A program made the position numbers and the translations under genes. A stretch of DNA of 44,709 nucleotides, taken from the NCBI GenBank assembly GCA_937864465.1, contig CALMJU010000065.1:1-44709 (forward strand), read 5' to 3'. The stretch comes from an uncultured Acidobacteriota bacterium. GTDB taxonomy: Bacteria; Acidobacteriota; Polarisedimenticolia; Polarisedimenticolales; JAIQFR01. This document shows positions 19,232 to 28,023 of the stretch, piece after piece (within the stretch, counting starts at the first letter, position 1; every line of letters starts with the position of its first letter). A model generated the notes under the pieces. It did not search any database. It was not told the origin of the DNA and saw only the letters and a program-made list of their open reading frames with translations.

Positions 19232-19801
19232 ATGCGGGACGTGGTTCGACGCAAGAGAGTGCTGCGGACGATCGCGCCGCTTATCGTCTTCGGCGGCATG
19301 CTGTGCGCGAATCATGTCAAGTACCGACACTGGAACGAGCGGATGCAGATGCCTGGCCGTGTGCCGGTGTCGGGCAGGGAAATCGCGCCGAATTTCACTC
19401 TCCCGAAGCCGACTGGTGAGATGCTGGCGCTGACCGCGTTTCGTGGTAGACCGATCGTCGTCGAGTTCTGGGCAACTTGGTGTGGACCGTGTCAAACCCA
19501 GTTCCACGCGCTCTCCGATCTCGATCCTGGGTTGCGGGCGAAGATCGCGCTCGTGGCGATCAACGTGGAGGAGGAATCGACGATCGTTCGGTCCTTTCTC
19601 GATCGGCATGCGATCCCTGCGGAGGTGCTGCTCGATTCCAGCGGCCTCGTAGCTGCCGAGTACCGGGTCGACGTTTTGCCGACCACTGTTTTTGTCGGGG
19701 GGGACGGGCGCGTCCTGCTCCGGCACGTCGGTCGTATTCAAGACTGGAACGACTTCGTGATGGATGGGCTTCGGAGATCGTCTGGCGAGGCCGAGCCGTG
19801 A
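19232..19801 (+). CDS. Membrane-anchored TlpA-like thiol-disulfide oxidoreductase
   Basis: 189 residues from the chosen ATG. A basic N-terminus and one transmembrane segment (about 10-27) anchor it, placing the thioredoxin fold outside. The active site is WATWCGPC (Cys84, Cys87), and the cis-proline region reads DVLPTTVFV. The beginning NFTLPKPTGEMLALTAFRGR is typical of TlpA/ResA. Starts at 19208 or a GTG at 19241 are also possible, as no site has an ideal Shine-Dalgarno. The stop overlaps the ABC ATPase start (GTGA). Being next to a ten-cysteine secreted protein, it is the obvious candidate for handling those disulfides. Confidence 0.82.
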   Translation: MRDVVRRKRVLRTIAPLIVFGGMLCANHVKYRHWNERMQMPGRVPVSGREIAPNFTLPKPTGEMLALTAFRGRPIVVEFWATWCGPCQTQFHALSDLDPGLRAKIALVAINVEEESTIVRSFLDRHAIPAEVLLDSSGLVAAEYRVDVLPTTVFVGGDGRVLLRHVGRIQDWNDFVMDGLRRSSGEAEP

Positions 19802-20727
19802 CACCTGCTATCGAGTGCCTCGATCTTGCGAAGACATACGGCCGCCGTCGACCCGTAGCGGCGCTGCGCGGTGTGGATCTTACTCTGCGGCAGGGCGAGA
19901 TCCTGGGTTTAATCGGACCCAATGGCGCTGGGAAAACGACGCTTCTCCGGGTGCTGGCGGGACTCCTCGCGCCTACAGCGGGTGCGGCAAGGTTGGTCGG
20001 CTTCGAGCCGGGAAGCGTCGAGGCCCGAGAGCGCGTGGCGTACCTTCCGGACGAACCGGTCTTTCCTGGCGAATGGATGAGTCCCGTAGGCGCGATGCGG
20101 TGCGCTGCCGCCCTGGCATCTCGCAAGCACCTATGGAACACGAGTCGCTTCACGAAGCTGCTCGACCAGGTGGGTATCGAGGAGCGGGCCCGTTCGGTCC
20201 GGACGTTCTCCCGGGGGATGCGTCGAAAGGTCGGATTGGCGCTCGCCCTGATGAACGACCCCATGGTCTTAATGCTCGATGAGCCGACGAGCGACCTGGA
20301 CCCCGAGGCCCGGCTCCGATTTCGAGAGATCCTGCAGGTCCTCAAGAATTCCGGCACTGGCGTGCTGCTGTCCAGTCATGTCCTCTCAGAGCTCGAGACC
20401 GTTTGTGACCGCGCGGCGTTCCTGCGAAGCGGGAACATCGTCGCGGTACACGAGTTGCGGGGCGATCCATGCGCGACGCCCGTGCGGATCGTATTTCGCC
20501 TCGAACCGGCTCATGCCGTGCAGACTCGCCTCCCCGAGCCGGATGCCACGGAGGATGGATGGACGACGATTACGGTGCAGGCATGCGAACGAAGCGAGAT
20601 ACTACAGAGGCTACTGGCGGATGGGGCGACGATCGTTCGCGTGGAGCCGGTCGGGGAGGATCTGGAAGGCCTTTTTCGCCGGTACATGAGCCAGGCTTCC
20701 TCACCCAGGTCGAGCGACGAAAGATGA
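19798..20727 (+). CDS. ABC transporter ATP-binding protein
   Basis: 309 residues of the CcmA/NatA-like ABC-2 exporter class. Walker A GPNGAGKT is at 40-47, the signature is FSRGM (137-141) instead of LSGGQ, Walker B VLMLDEP at 157-163, the D-loop region is SDLDPE and the switch histidine is in LLSSHVLSE. A C-terminal extension of about 90 residues follows the nucleotide-binding domain, as in many exporters of antimicrobial peptides. The GTG start overlaps the thioredoxin stop and the end overlaps the permease start (ATGA). TTA leucine codons occur here, unlike in the flanking genes. Confidence 0.9.
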   Translation: MTPAIECLDLAKTYGRRRPVAALRGVDLTLRQGEILGLIGPNGAGKTTLLRVLAGLLAPTAGAARLVGFEPGSVEARERVAYLPDEPVFPGEWMSPVGAMRCAAALASRKHLWNTSRFTKLLDQVGIEERARSVRTFSRGMRRKVGLALALMNDPMVLMLDEPTSDLDPEARLRFREILQVLKNSGTGVLLSSHVLSELETVCDRAAFLRSGNIVAVHELRGDPCATPVRIVFRLEPAHAVQTRLPEPDATEDGWTTITVQACERSEILQRLLADGATIVRVEPVGEDLEGLFRRYMSQASSPRSSDER

Positions 20728-21461
20728 GAAGGAATCTCGTTCTCGTGCGGTTGCAAATCGAAGAGGCTGTCCGCAGTAAGTGGCTTCCCGTGCTCTGCGC
20801 GTTCGTCCTAATCGTGCTTCTCGTTGTGGTCGTTTCGGTTCGTGGAAGCGACAAGTTGTCGTCGTTTCTCTCGGAACTGGCACTTGAGCTTGGTGTCTTC
20901 GTGGGGTTCGTCATGGCATGGACGCATGCAGGGAGTTGGTACGAGCGTGGTCTTCGGTCAGGCTCGCTGGTATTCGCAACGTTGCAGCCGCTACCCCGGA
21001 GGAACACTCTCCTGAGTGGTTGGACCGGCAATCTTGCCGTCACGGCGAGCCCACTCGCATGCGCTGCGCTCAGTCTGTCGTTGATCGGCCCGTTCGCGGA
21101 TGTCACGTTGACGGAATTGTGGATGGACGCGGCAGGAGTCATTGCAGCGCTGGCCTTCTGGGTCGCAGCGTTCGTGGTGGGACCGCTCTTTCTTTCGAGG
21201 GGCACTACCGGTGGGATCTTGTTGGTCTCGTACTTCCTAGCCAATCTAGCGCCCATGATTGCGCGCAGCCTCGGTGGGGAGGCGGGTCGGCTTGTGCTGT
21301 ACGTTGTACCGCCACTGAGCCCGGTTCTTCTTCTCAGCAATCGCACAGGCGATGTCGCCGGGCCGATCGCGGAGATCGTCTTCCAGGGGTTGGGCACCGT
21401 GCTCCTTCTTATCGTGGGTGTCCGCCGTTTTGAATCCATGGACCTTCTGGAGAGAACGTGA
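20724..21461 (+). CDS. ABC-2 type permease, partner of the preceding ATPase
   Basis: 245 residues with about six to seven hydrophobic segments: roughly 20-40, 50-70, 105-125, 140-165, 170-190, 200-215 and 218-237. A loop after the second segment carries WYERGLRSGSL, similar in position to the cytosolic coupling elements of ABC-2 permeases. It starts at the ATG overlapping the ATPase stop, so the two are co-translated. Together they would form an exporter or a self-protection pump for the product of the cysteine-rich gene. Substrate is inferred from context only. Confidence 0.75.
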   Translation: MRRNLVLVRLQIEEAVRSKWLPVLCAFVLIVLLVVVVSVRGSDKLSSFLSELALELGVFVGFVMAWTHAGSWYERGLRSGSLVFATLQPLPRRNTLLSGWTGNLAVTASPLACAALSLSLIGPFADVTLTELWMDAAGVIAALAFWVAAFVVGPLFLSRGTTGGILLVSYFLANLAPMIARSLGGEAGRLVLYVVPPLSPVLLLSNRTGDVAGPIAEIVFQGLGTVLLLIVGVRRFESMDLLERT

Positions 21462-21534
21462 ATGATCTCCGGCCACGGAGAGACGGAACGCGATCCAGAA
21501 TCCGGGTCTTGTGGAATGGGGTCCCGTCACCCGA

Positions 21535-22236
21535 ATGACTCCCGAAGGGTACCAGGGGCCGCGGCCGGTCGAGGCCGCGGCGCGGCCGTTGCGCCCGCTG
21601 TTCGCGTCCGCGGTCGCCTGCGCGGCGATCGGGGTCGCGGCGGTGCTCGGGGTGGGGGCCTACTACAAGCCTCCCTACGCTCCCTCGATCGAGAAGGTCG
21701 AGCGGAGCGTGGTGTCGTCGCCGCACGACGCGCGGGTCCTGCGCACGGCGGCGTATCGGATCCTGATGAAGTCGAACGAGGAGCGGCTCCCGGACTCCGA
21801 GCGGCAGCGGCTCGTCGCCCGCGCGTCCGAGCTTCGCCTTGAGGCGCTCCGGATCGAGCCCGACAACCCGGGCGCGCTGTACGACGTCGCGTCCCTTCAC
21901 AACTCCGACGGCGATGAGGCGGCGGAGAGGGGCGACTGGGTAACCGCGCGCGCCCGCTGGAGCGAGGGGTTCGAACTGGCCCGGAAGGCGTACGCGACGC
22001 GCCAGGACATTCCGGCGATCCCGGCGCGCCTGGCGCAGCTCAGCGAGAAGCTCGAGGAGTTCGAGCGTGCGGCGGACTACTGGGACCGGTACGCCGAGGT
22101 GGTGGAGAGGGAGGAAATCTTCCCGGCGTCGCGGAGGACGCACATCGAGATGGCGGAGAGCCGGAGCCGTGCGCTGCGGAAGAAGATCGCCGGCTCGCCG
22201 GACGCCGCGGTCGGAGGATCCGTCGAAGCGCTGTGA
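21535..22236 (+). CDS. Membrane-anchored TPR-like protein
   Basis: 233 residues with one N-terminal transmembrane segment (about 19-44) and a soluble helical part. Pairs of helices with small-residue patterns ([59 protein letters not shown]) look like TPR units. A GTG 24 nt upstream is an alternative start. Base composition returns to the high-GC background, so it is not part of the ABC module before it. It ends 62 nt before pta. No specific function can be given; TPR proteins usually mediate protein-protein contacts. Confidence 0.6.
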   Translation: MTPEGYQGPRPVEAAARPLRPLFASAVACAAIGVAAVLGVGAYYKPPYAPSIEKVERSVVSSPHDARVLRTAAYRILMKSNEERLPDSERQRLVARASELRLEALRIEPDNPGALYDVASLHNSDGDEAAERGDWVTARARWSEGFELARKAYATRQDIPAIPARLAQLSEKLEEFERAADYWDRYAEVVEREEIFPASRRTHIEMAESRSRALRKKIAGSPDAAVGGSVEAL

Positions 22237-22298
22237 GCGTGGCGCGCTCTCCTCTTTACCCTGGGTCCTCGCCGCCCGAAGTGCTAGCATGCGCCCCT

Positions 22299-23294
22299 AT
22301 GAGCCTGCTCGACGACATTCTCCGGAAGGCCAAGGCGGACCCGAAGCGGATCGTGCTCCCCGAGAGCACGGAGCCGAGAACGCTGCGCGCCGCCTCGCGG
22401 CTCCACCGCGAGGGGATCGCGCGGCCGATCCTCGTAGGGCCGCACGCGGCGACGATCGACGCGGCGCGCGCGGCGGGCGCCGGGATCGACGGCGTGCCGA
22501 TCGCCGACCCCGCGGCGCACGCGGAGCGCGGGCGGTACGTCTCGATGGTGGAGGATCTCCTCCGGGCGAAAGGGACGACGCGGGGCGAGGTCGAAGCGAT
22601 GCTCGCCGATCCGCTCTTCTACGCGGCCGCGATGGTGCGAGCCGGGGACGCCGACGGGTCGGTGGCGGGGGCGGAGCACACGACGGCGGACACGCTGCGG
22701 GCGGCTCTGCGGATCATCCGGCCGGCGCCGGGCGCCAAGATCGTCTCGTCGTTCTTCCTGATGGTGCTTCCCGAGCCGACGCCGGGGGGGGACGACGTCC
22801 TCGCCTTCGCCGACTGCGCGCTCGTGCCGTATCCCGACGCGCCGCAGCTCGCCGACATCGCGCTGCAGACCGCGAGGAACTTCCGGAAGCTCGCGGGACG
22901 CGAGCCGAGGGTGGCGTTCCTCTCGTTCTCGACGAAGGGGAGCGCGGCGCACGAGGCGGTGTCGAAGGTGGTCGAGGCGAGGGACCTCCTGCTGGCGGGG
23001 GCGCCCGAGTTCGAGGTCGACGGCGAGATGCAGCTCGACGCCGCGATCGTTCCGAAGGTGGGCGCGTCGAAGGCGCCCGGGAGCAAGGTCGCGGGCCGCG
23101 CCAACGTGCTGGTCTTCCCGAACCTCGACGCGGGGAACATCGGCTACAAGCTCGTGCAGCGCCTCGGCGGGGCCGAGGCGATCGGTCCCGTGCTCCAGGG
23201 TCTCAACCGTCCCGCGAACGACCTGTCCCGCGGCTGCTCGGAGGAGGACGTCGTCCTCACGGCCGCGGTGACCGGGATCCAGTCCGCGGGCTGA
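22299..23294 (+). CDS. pta: Phosphate acetyltransferase
   Basis: Class I Pta, transferring acetyl from acetyl-CoA to phosphate to give acetyl phosphate. The 331-residue length fits the short form. Visible family blocks are [64 protein letters not shown] and [21 protein letters not shown] chose ATG 22299; the frame extends upstream without conservation. No acetate kinase gene is in the window, so the partner reaction is encoded elsewhere. Related phosphate butyryltransferases share the fold but the sequence favours Pta. Confidence 0.92.
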   Translation: MSLLDDILRKAKADPKRIVLPESTEPRTLRAASRLHREGIARPILVGPHAATIDAARAAGAGIDGVPIADPAAHAERGRYVSMVEDLLRAKGTTRGEVEAMLADPLFYAAAMVRAGDADGSVAGAEHTTADTLRAALRIIRPAPGAKIVSSFFLMVLPEPTPGGDDVLAFADCALVPYPDAPQLADIALQTARNFRKLAGREPRVAFLSFSTKGSAAHEAVSKVVEARDLLLAGAPEFEVDGEMQLDAAIVPKVGASKAPGSKVAGRANVLVFPNLDAGNIGYKLVQRLGGAEAIGPVLQGLNRPANDLSRGCSEEDVVLTAAVTGIQSAG

Positions 23295-23307
23295 GCGAGG
23301 GGCGGCG

Positions 23308-23610
23308 ATGCCCGGCGGGTGGCCGGGGGGGGGACGGGGCTTCAAGCCGACCGCGCCGCGGGGCGGGGGGCGGCCGCCGCACGCGCGGCGGAGGCCGCCG
23401 CCGGACTCGACCGGCGCGGAGGCCGCGTATCTCGCCAAGAACAAGGACGCGCGGACCCGGATGGTCGTTCGTCTGCTCGACGGCGAGGAAGTGCGGGGAG
23501 TGATCGAGTACTACGATCGCGACATGATCAAGATCAACCGCACGGACGGTCCGAACGTCTTCATCCGGAAGCAGCACATCCGCTACATGTTCGAGGACCC
23601 GGGAGCCTGA
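23308..23610 (+). CDS. Divergent Hfq-like Sm-fold protein
   Basis: 100 residues. The first 40 are Gly-, Pro- and Arg-rich and probably disordered. The rest resembles the Sm/Hfq fold: an N-terminal helix (EAAYLAKNKDAR), Sm1-like strands (VVRLLDGEEVRGVIEYYDRD) and an Sm2-like segment (NVFIRKQHIRYMFE) in which IRKQHI stands in place of the Y-K-H motif of Hfq. Hfq is a hexameric RNA chaperone for small RNAs; here the role is inferred. GAGGGG precedes the ATG. It lies 13 nt after pta and meets convergent metG with a 1-nt gap. The basic, disordered tail at the N-terminus rather than the C-terminus is unusual. Confidence 0.68.
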   Translation: MPGGWPGGGRGFKPTAPRGGGRPPHARRRPPPDSTGAEAAYLAKNKDARTRMVVRLLDGEEVRGVIEYYDRDMIKINRTDGPNVFIRKQHIRYMFEDPGA

Positions 23611-23611
23611 C

Positions 23612-25552
23612 TCAGCGGACGCGGGTTCCGGGGGGTACGTCCTCCTCGAACGTGGCGACGATCGGGCGGCCGCCTAGATCGGCGGCCAGCAGCATCCCCT
23701 GGCTCTCGACGCCGCGGAGTTTCGCGGGCTTGAGGTTCGCGACGACGACGATCCGCTTCCCGACGAGGGCCTCGGGGGCGTACGCCTTGGCGATTCCGGC
23801 GACGATCTGCCGCTCCTCGGTCCCGAGGTCCACCCGGAGCTTCAGGAGCTTCTCCGCCCCCTCGACGCGCTCGCACGAGACGACGCGCGCGACGCGCAGG
23901 TCCACCTTCATGAACTCGTCGATCGTCAGGAGGGCGACGCCCTCCGGGGGAGCGGGCTTGGGCTCGGGCGCTGCGGGCTGAATCGGCTTGCTGTCGTCCA
24001 CGGCTCTCGACTCCTTGAAGTAGGCTGCCTTGTCGATGCGGGGGAAGAGGGGAGCGCGCTTGGCGACGCGGCCTCCCGTCGTCAGGAGCCCCCAGCGGAA
24101 GGCCGAGAGATCCCGGGGCAGGGGGGAGCCCAGCCGCGAGGCGATTTCCTCGGCGGCGCGGGGCATCGCGGGAGAGGCCATGGCGGCGGCCTGGAGGAGG
24201 GCCTCCGACGCTCCCCACAGCACCGCCCGGTGCGTTTCCGCGCGGGACGGGTCGGACGCCAGCGCCCAGGGAGCGTGGCGAACGAGGAAGCGGTTGGTTT
24301 CCCCGACCAGGCGCCAAGCGGCGGCGAGCGCGCCGCTGAAGTCGTAGGCGTCGAACGCCGCACGCCACGCGGCGTGCGCGTCCGCGGCGGCGGGCTCGAG
24401 CTCCCGCGCCTCGGGCGCATCGGGCTGCGCCGGGATCGCGCCGGAGAGGCCGCCTTCGATCAGCGTCACGACCCGGCTCAAGAGGTTCCCGAGGTCGTTG
24501 GCGAGGTCCCCGTTGTACCGGTCGAGGAACTGCTCGTCCGAATAGGTGCCGTCGAGGCCGAAGGTCATCTCACGCAGCAGGAAGTAGCGGAGCGCGTCGG
24601 GCCCGAAGTCGCGCAGGAGCGGCCCGGGCCGGACGACGTTCCCCAGGCTCTTCGACATCTTGGCCTCGTCCTTGAGCCACCAGCCGTGGCCGTAAACGCA
24701 CTCCGGCAGGGGGAGCCCGGCCGAAAGAAGGAAGGCCGGCCAGTACACGGCGTGGAAGCGGAGGATGTCCTTCCCCACGAGATGCACCTGGGCGGGCCAG
24801 TACCGGAACGGCGCCCCCTCCGGGTCCTCGCCGTAGCCGAGCGCGCTGACGTAATTCGTGAGGGCGTCCACCCAGACGTAGACGACGTGCCCCGGCGCGT
24901 CGGGATACGGGATTCCCCAGTCGAGGCTCGTCCGGCTGATGCTGAGGTCGCGGAGCCCCGACTCGACGAACGCCCGGACCTCGTTGAAGCGCGAGGCGGG
25001 GCGCACGAAGGCCGGGTTCCTGCGGTAGTGCTCCAGGAGCGGCTCCTGGTATCGGGAGAGACGGAAGAAGTAGGACTCCTCCGCGACGCGCTCGACGGGA
25101 TGGCCCTGATCGGGGCATCTCCCGTCCCGGATCTGCGATTCCGGGTAGAACGCCTCGCAGCCGCTGCAGTACATCCCCTCGTAGGCGCCGAGGTAGACGT
25201 CGCCCGCGCTCTTCATCCGGCGGATGAGCTTCTCGACCGCCAGCCGGTGGCGGGGATCCGTCGTGCGGATGAAGTCGTCGTGCGAGATCGAGAGAGCGCG
25301 CCACAGCTCGTGATAGCGGTGGACGACCCGATCGGCCAGCTCGATCGGGCGGATCCCCTGGGCCCTCGCGGCGCGCTCGATCTTCTGGCCGTGCTCGTCC
25401 GTCCCGGTCAGAAATCGCACGTCGTACCCGACGGCGCGGCGGTAGCGGGCCACGGCGTCCGCGACGACCGTGGTGTACGTGTGCCCGATGTGCGGCTCGT
25501 CGTTGACGTAGTAGATCGGGGTCGTCAGGTAGAAGCGGGGACGGTCGCTCAT
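23612..25552 (-). CDS. metG: Methionyl-tRNA synthetase
   Basis: Class I synthetase charging tRNA-Met, 646 residues. The HIGH motif is PHIGH (20-24), KMSKS is at 298-302, and the zinc knuckle (about 128-150) contains CSGC and a later CPDQGH. The anticodon-binding helical domain follows, and a C-terminal EMAP-II/Trbp111-like tRNA-binding domain (about 540-646, FMKVDLRVARVVSCERVEGA) provides dimerisation and tRNA affinity. Its ATG overlaps the larC stop (ATGA). Confidence 0.97.
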   Translation of the reverse strand: MSDRPRFYLTTPIYYVNDEPHIGHTYTTVVADAVARYRRAVGYDVRFLTGTDEHGQKIERAARAQGIRPIELADRVVHRYHELWRALSISHDDFIRTTDPRHRLAVEKLIRRMKSAGDVYLGAYEGMYCSGCEAFYPESQIRDGRCPDQGHPVERVAEESYFFRLSRYQEPLLEHYRRNPAFVRPASRFNEVRAFVESGLRDLSISRTSLDWGIPYPDAPGHVVYVWVDALTNYVSALGYGEDPEGAPFRYWPAQVHLVGKDILRFHAVYWPAFLLSAGLPLPECVYGHGWWLKDEAKMSKSLGNVVRPGPLLRDFGPDALRYFLLREMTFGLDGTYSDEQFLDRYNGDLANDLGNLLSRVVTLIEGGLSGAIPAQPDAPEARELEPAAADAHAAWRAAFDAYDFSGALAAAWRLVGETNRFLVRHAPWALASDPSRAETHRAVLWGASEALLQAAAMASPAMPRAAEEIASRLGSPLPRDLSAFRWGLLTTGGRVAKRAPLFPRIDKAAYFKESRAVDDSKPIQPAAPEPKPAPPEGVALLTIDEFMKVDLRVARVVSCERVEGAEKLLKLRVDLGTEERQIVAGIAKAYAPEALVGKRIVVVANLKPAKLRGVESQGMLLAADLGGRPIVATFEEDVPPGTRVR

Positions 25553-26787
25553 CTTGCCGGTCTCCGGCGGCTCTTCCGGCACGCGGGGCCTCGCACCCCG
25601 CCTTCGGCCTCGAGCGCCGCCCGCTGGACGCGCTTCAGGGGAACGGAGTGGCGCCGCGCCGCCGCCGCGCAGTCCTCGTACTCGGGCCAGGCCTGCACGG
25701 CCTCGCCCCCCAGCCATCCGGTCTTGATGCGGACCGGTCCGAACGGCGTGGAAACCTTCCGGACGGTCCGCTCCAGCTCGATGCGGCTCTCCCGGCGGAA
25801 CCTGAGGCCGAGCGTGGTCGTCTCGCGGAGCACGACCTCCGCGAGCGCGTCGAGCCGCTCGGGGCGCGCGAGAGCGGTCAGCAGGTGCCCGGGGCGCCCT
25901 TTCTTCATCTGCACGGGGGTCGTGAAGACCTCGAGCGCGCCCGCCTCGAACAGGCGCTCGGCGGCCCACGCGACCACCTGGGGAGGGGCGTCGTCGAGCG
26001 TCGCCTGAAGGACGAGGACCTCCCCGCCCGGGACGGTCTCGTCGCTCCCGGGTGCCCGGGAGTCCTCGTCCGCGAGGACCATCCGGAGCACGTTCGGGCG
26101 ATCGGGGAACTCCCGGTCGCCGGCCCCGTGGCCGGTCGCGACGATGCGGCCTGGGGGCAGCGATCCCCAGGCGTCCGCGACCGTCGTCAGGATGGCGGCG
26201 CCGGTCGGCGTCAGCCGCTCCCCCTCCGCATCCCCCCCCGTCACGGGCGCGCCGCGGAGGAGCGCAGTCGTGGCGGGGCCGGGGACCGGGTAGGAGCCGT
26301 GCCTGCACTCGACCCGCCCGTGCCCGGTGGTGATCCGCGAGACGACGATCCTCGAAGGAGCCAGGTGCACGAGCCCGACGGCGGCTCCGACGACGTCGAC
26401 GATGGCATCCAGGGCGCCCGCTTCGTGCAGGTGGACCTCGTCCGCCGCGACGCCGTGGGCCTCGGCCTCGGCCTCGATCAGGCGGCGGAAGACTCGGAGG
26501 GCGAGGTCCCGGACGCGCGGATCGAGCCGGCCGGCCCCCACGATCCGCCGGATCGCCCGCCAGCCGCGCTCGGGGCCCTTCTCACGGACGCGGACGTCGA
26601 TCTTCCGGGCGGCGAGCCCGGACCGGACGACGCGGCGCGCGCCGATCTTCCACCCCTCGACGGGCAGGCTCTCGACGGCGCGCCGGATCGCGCGGACCGG
26701 CACCCCGAGGTCCACGAGGGCTCCGAGGATCATGTCCCCGCTGGCCCCCGCCGTGGCGTCGACCCAGAGAACTCGCCGCGCCTTCAC
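25549..26787 (-). CDS. larC: LarC-like nickel insertion (P2TMN nickel chelatase) protein
   Basis: 412 residues. LarC inserts nickel into the pincer cofactor of lactate racemase in a CTP-dependent way. The N-terminus (VLWVDATAGASGDMILGALVDLG) and the block ADEVHLHEAGALDAIVDVVG are family signatures, and VLQATLDDAPPQVVAWAAERLFEAGA marks the second half. In Lactiplantibacillus larC is made by a programmed frameshift; here both halves are in one open frame. The GTG start overlaps the sirtuin stop (GTGA). No larA, larB or larE is in this window, so its client may be elsewhere. Confidence 0.85.
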   Translation of the reverse strand: MKARRVLWVDATAGASGDMILGALVDLGVPVRAIRRAVESLPVEGWKIGARRVVRSGLAARKIDVRVREKGPERGWRAIRRIVGAGRLDPRVRDLALRVFRRLIEAEAEAHGVAADEVHLHEAGALDAIVDVVGAAVGLVHLAPSRIVVSRITTGHGRVECRHGSYPVPGPATTALLRGAPVTGGDAEGERLTPTGAAILTTVADAWGSLPPGRIVATGHGAGDREFPDRPNVLRMVLADEDSRAPGSDETVPGGEVLVLQATLDDAPPQVVAWAAERLFEAGALEVFTTPVQMKKGRPGHLLTALARPERLDALAEVVLRETTTLGLRFRRESRIELERTVRKVSTPFGPVRIKTGWLGGEAVQAWPEYEDCAAAARRHSVPLKRVQRAALEAEGGVRGPACRKSRRRPAR

Positions 26788-27542
26788 GCCGTCCTCCCGG
26801 TCGGGATCCCCGCGGCCTCGACGAGCCGCGGGAGGACGACCCCCGCCGGCCCCTCGATCCTCTCGTCCGCGAGATCGGAGAGCGGGGTCGGCTCGGGGTT
26901 GACCTCGACGACGAACGCTCCGGCGTCGCTCGCGATCCTCGGCAGCCCGGCGGCGGGGTAGACCAGCGAGGACGTGCCCGCGACGACGACGACGCGCGCC
27001 GCGCGGGCGGCGGAGGTCGCCTCGGCCAGCGCGTCCTCCGGCAGCGGCTCGCCGAACCACACGACGCCGGGCCGAAGCAGGGCGCCGCACGCGCAGCGCG
27101 GAGGCAGGGGGCCGAGATCCGCGCGCGTGTCGTCCGTCTCCTCGCCGTCCCGCATGCAGCGCAGCCGCCAGAGCGAGCCGTGAAGCCGTACGACCCGGCG
27201 GCTTCCGGCCCGCTCGTGGAGCCCGTCCACGTTCTGCGTCACGAGCGCTGCATCCTCGCGGGCCCTCTGGAAGGAGGCGATCGCGAGGTGCGCCGGGTTC
27301 GGCGCCGCCGCAGCCGCCTGCTCGCGCCGCCAGGCGTAGAATCGCCAGACGGTCAGAGGATCCGAGGCGAAGGCCTCCGGGGTCGCGAGCTCCATGGGGT
27401 TCCTGCCTTCCCAGTGCCCGCCCGGGCCGCGGAACGTCGCGAGGCCGCTCTCCGCGGACACGCCGGCCCCGGTGAGGAAGAGCAGGGGGCCCTGGCCCTG
27501 CAGCAGTTCCCGGAGCGTCTCGGACGGAGCGGGAGCGTTCAC
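26784..27542 (-). CDS. NAD-dependent lysine deacylase (sirtuin, SIRT5/CobB-like)
   Basis: 252 residues with NAD-binding GAGVSAESG (25-33), TQNVDGLHE (102-110), catalytic His121 and VNPEP near the end. Tyr69 and Arg72 (YAWR) match the Y-x-x-R pair of class III sirtuins that prefer succinyl or malonyl groups. The zinc site is odd: Cys129 is followed by Asp where a second Cys is expected, and the second pair is Cys150 and Cys152 with one residue between them. The GTG start has GAGGG 7 nt upstream. It heads the sirtuin-larC-metG operon. Confidence 0.87.
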   Translation of the reverse strand: MNAPAPSETLRELLQGQGPLLFLTGAGVSAESGLATFRGPGGHWEGRNPMELATPEAFASDPLTVWRFYAWRREQAAAAAPNPAHLAIASFQRAREDAALVTQNVDGLHERAGSRRVVRLHGSLWRLRCMRDGEETDDTRADLGPLPPRCACGALLRPGVVWFGEPLPEDALAEATSAARAARVVVVAGTSSLVYPAAGLPRIASDAGAFVVEVNPEPTPLSDLADERIEGPAGVVLPRLVEAAGIPTGRTA

Positions 27543-27696
27543 GGGTCGCCCTCGGATCGAAGCCGGAATCGTACCACCCGAGTTCGACCGCCAACAACGC
27601 CGCGGCCGGGTCTTCCCCTCTTCGGGGCGGGGGGGGAGGTTTCTTGGTACTCTAGGCGGCCTGCGCCCCGGGGCGGGGCGTGCGGAGGCCCGGCCG

Positions 27697-28023
27697 ATGA
27701 GCGCGATCCATTTTGCCGACGACGCCGACTTCGAGGCGGAGGTCCTTCGGACCGATGCCGCGGTGCTGGTGGACTTCTCCGCCACGTGGTGCGGCCCGTG
27801 CAGGAAGCTCGAGCCGATCGTGGACGAGCTGGCGGCGGACTACGAGGGACGCCTCAAGGTCGTAAAGGTCGACGTGGACCGCGCCCGCGCGACGGCGGCG
27901 CGCTTCGGGGTCCTCTCGGTCCCCACGGTGCTCGTGTTCCGCGCAGGCGAGGTGAAGGGCCAGCAGATCGGGGTCGCCTCGAAGCGCGCCCTCGTGGAGC
28001 TGGTGGAGAAGGCCCTCGCATGA
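27697..28023 (+). CDS. Thioredoxin
   Basis: 108 residues, one thioredoxin fold with WCGPC (Cys32, Cys35) and the cis-proline segment LSVPTVLVF. No signal peptide, so it is cytoplasmic and reduces disulfides using thioredoxin reductase. GGAGG lies 8 nt before the ATG. Its stop overlaps the CcdA start (ATGA); the pair would pass electrons to the membrane. First gene of a five-gene chain. Confidence 0.93.
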   Translation: MSAIHFADDADFEAEVLRTDAAVLVDFSATWCGPCRKLEPIVDELAADYEGRLKVVKVDVDRARATAARFGVLSVPTVLVFRAGEVKGQQIGVASKRALVELVEKALA

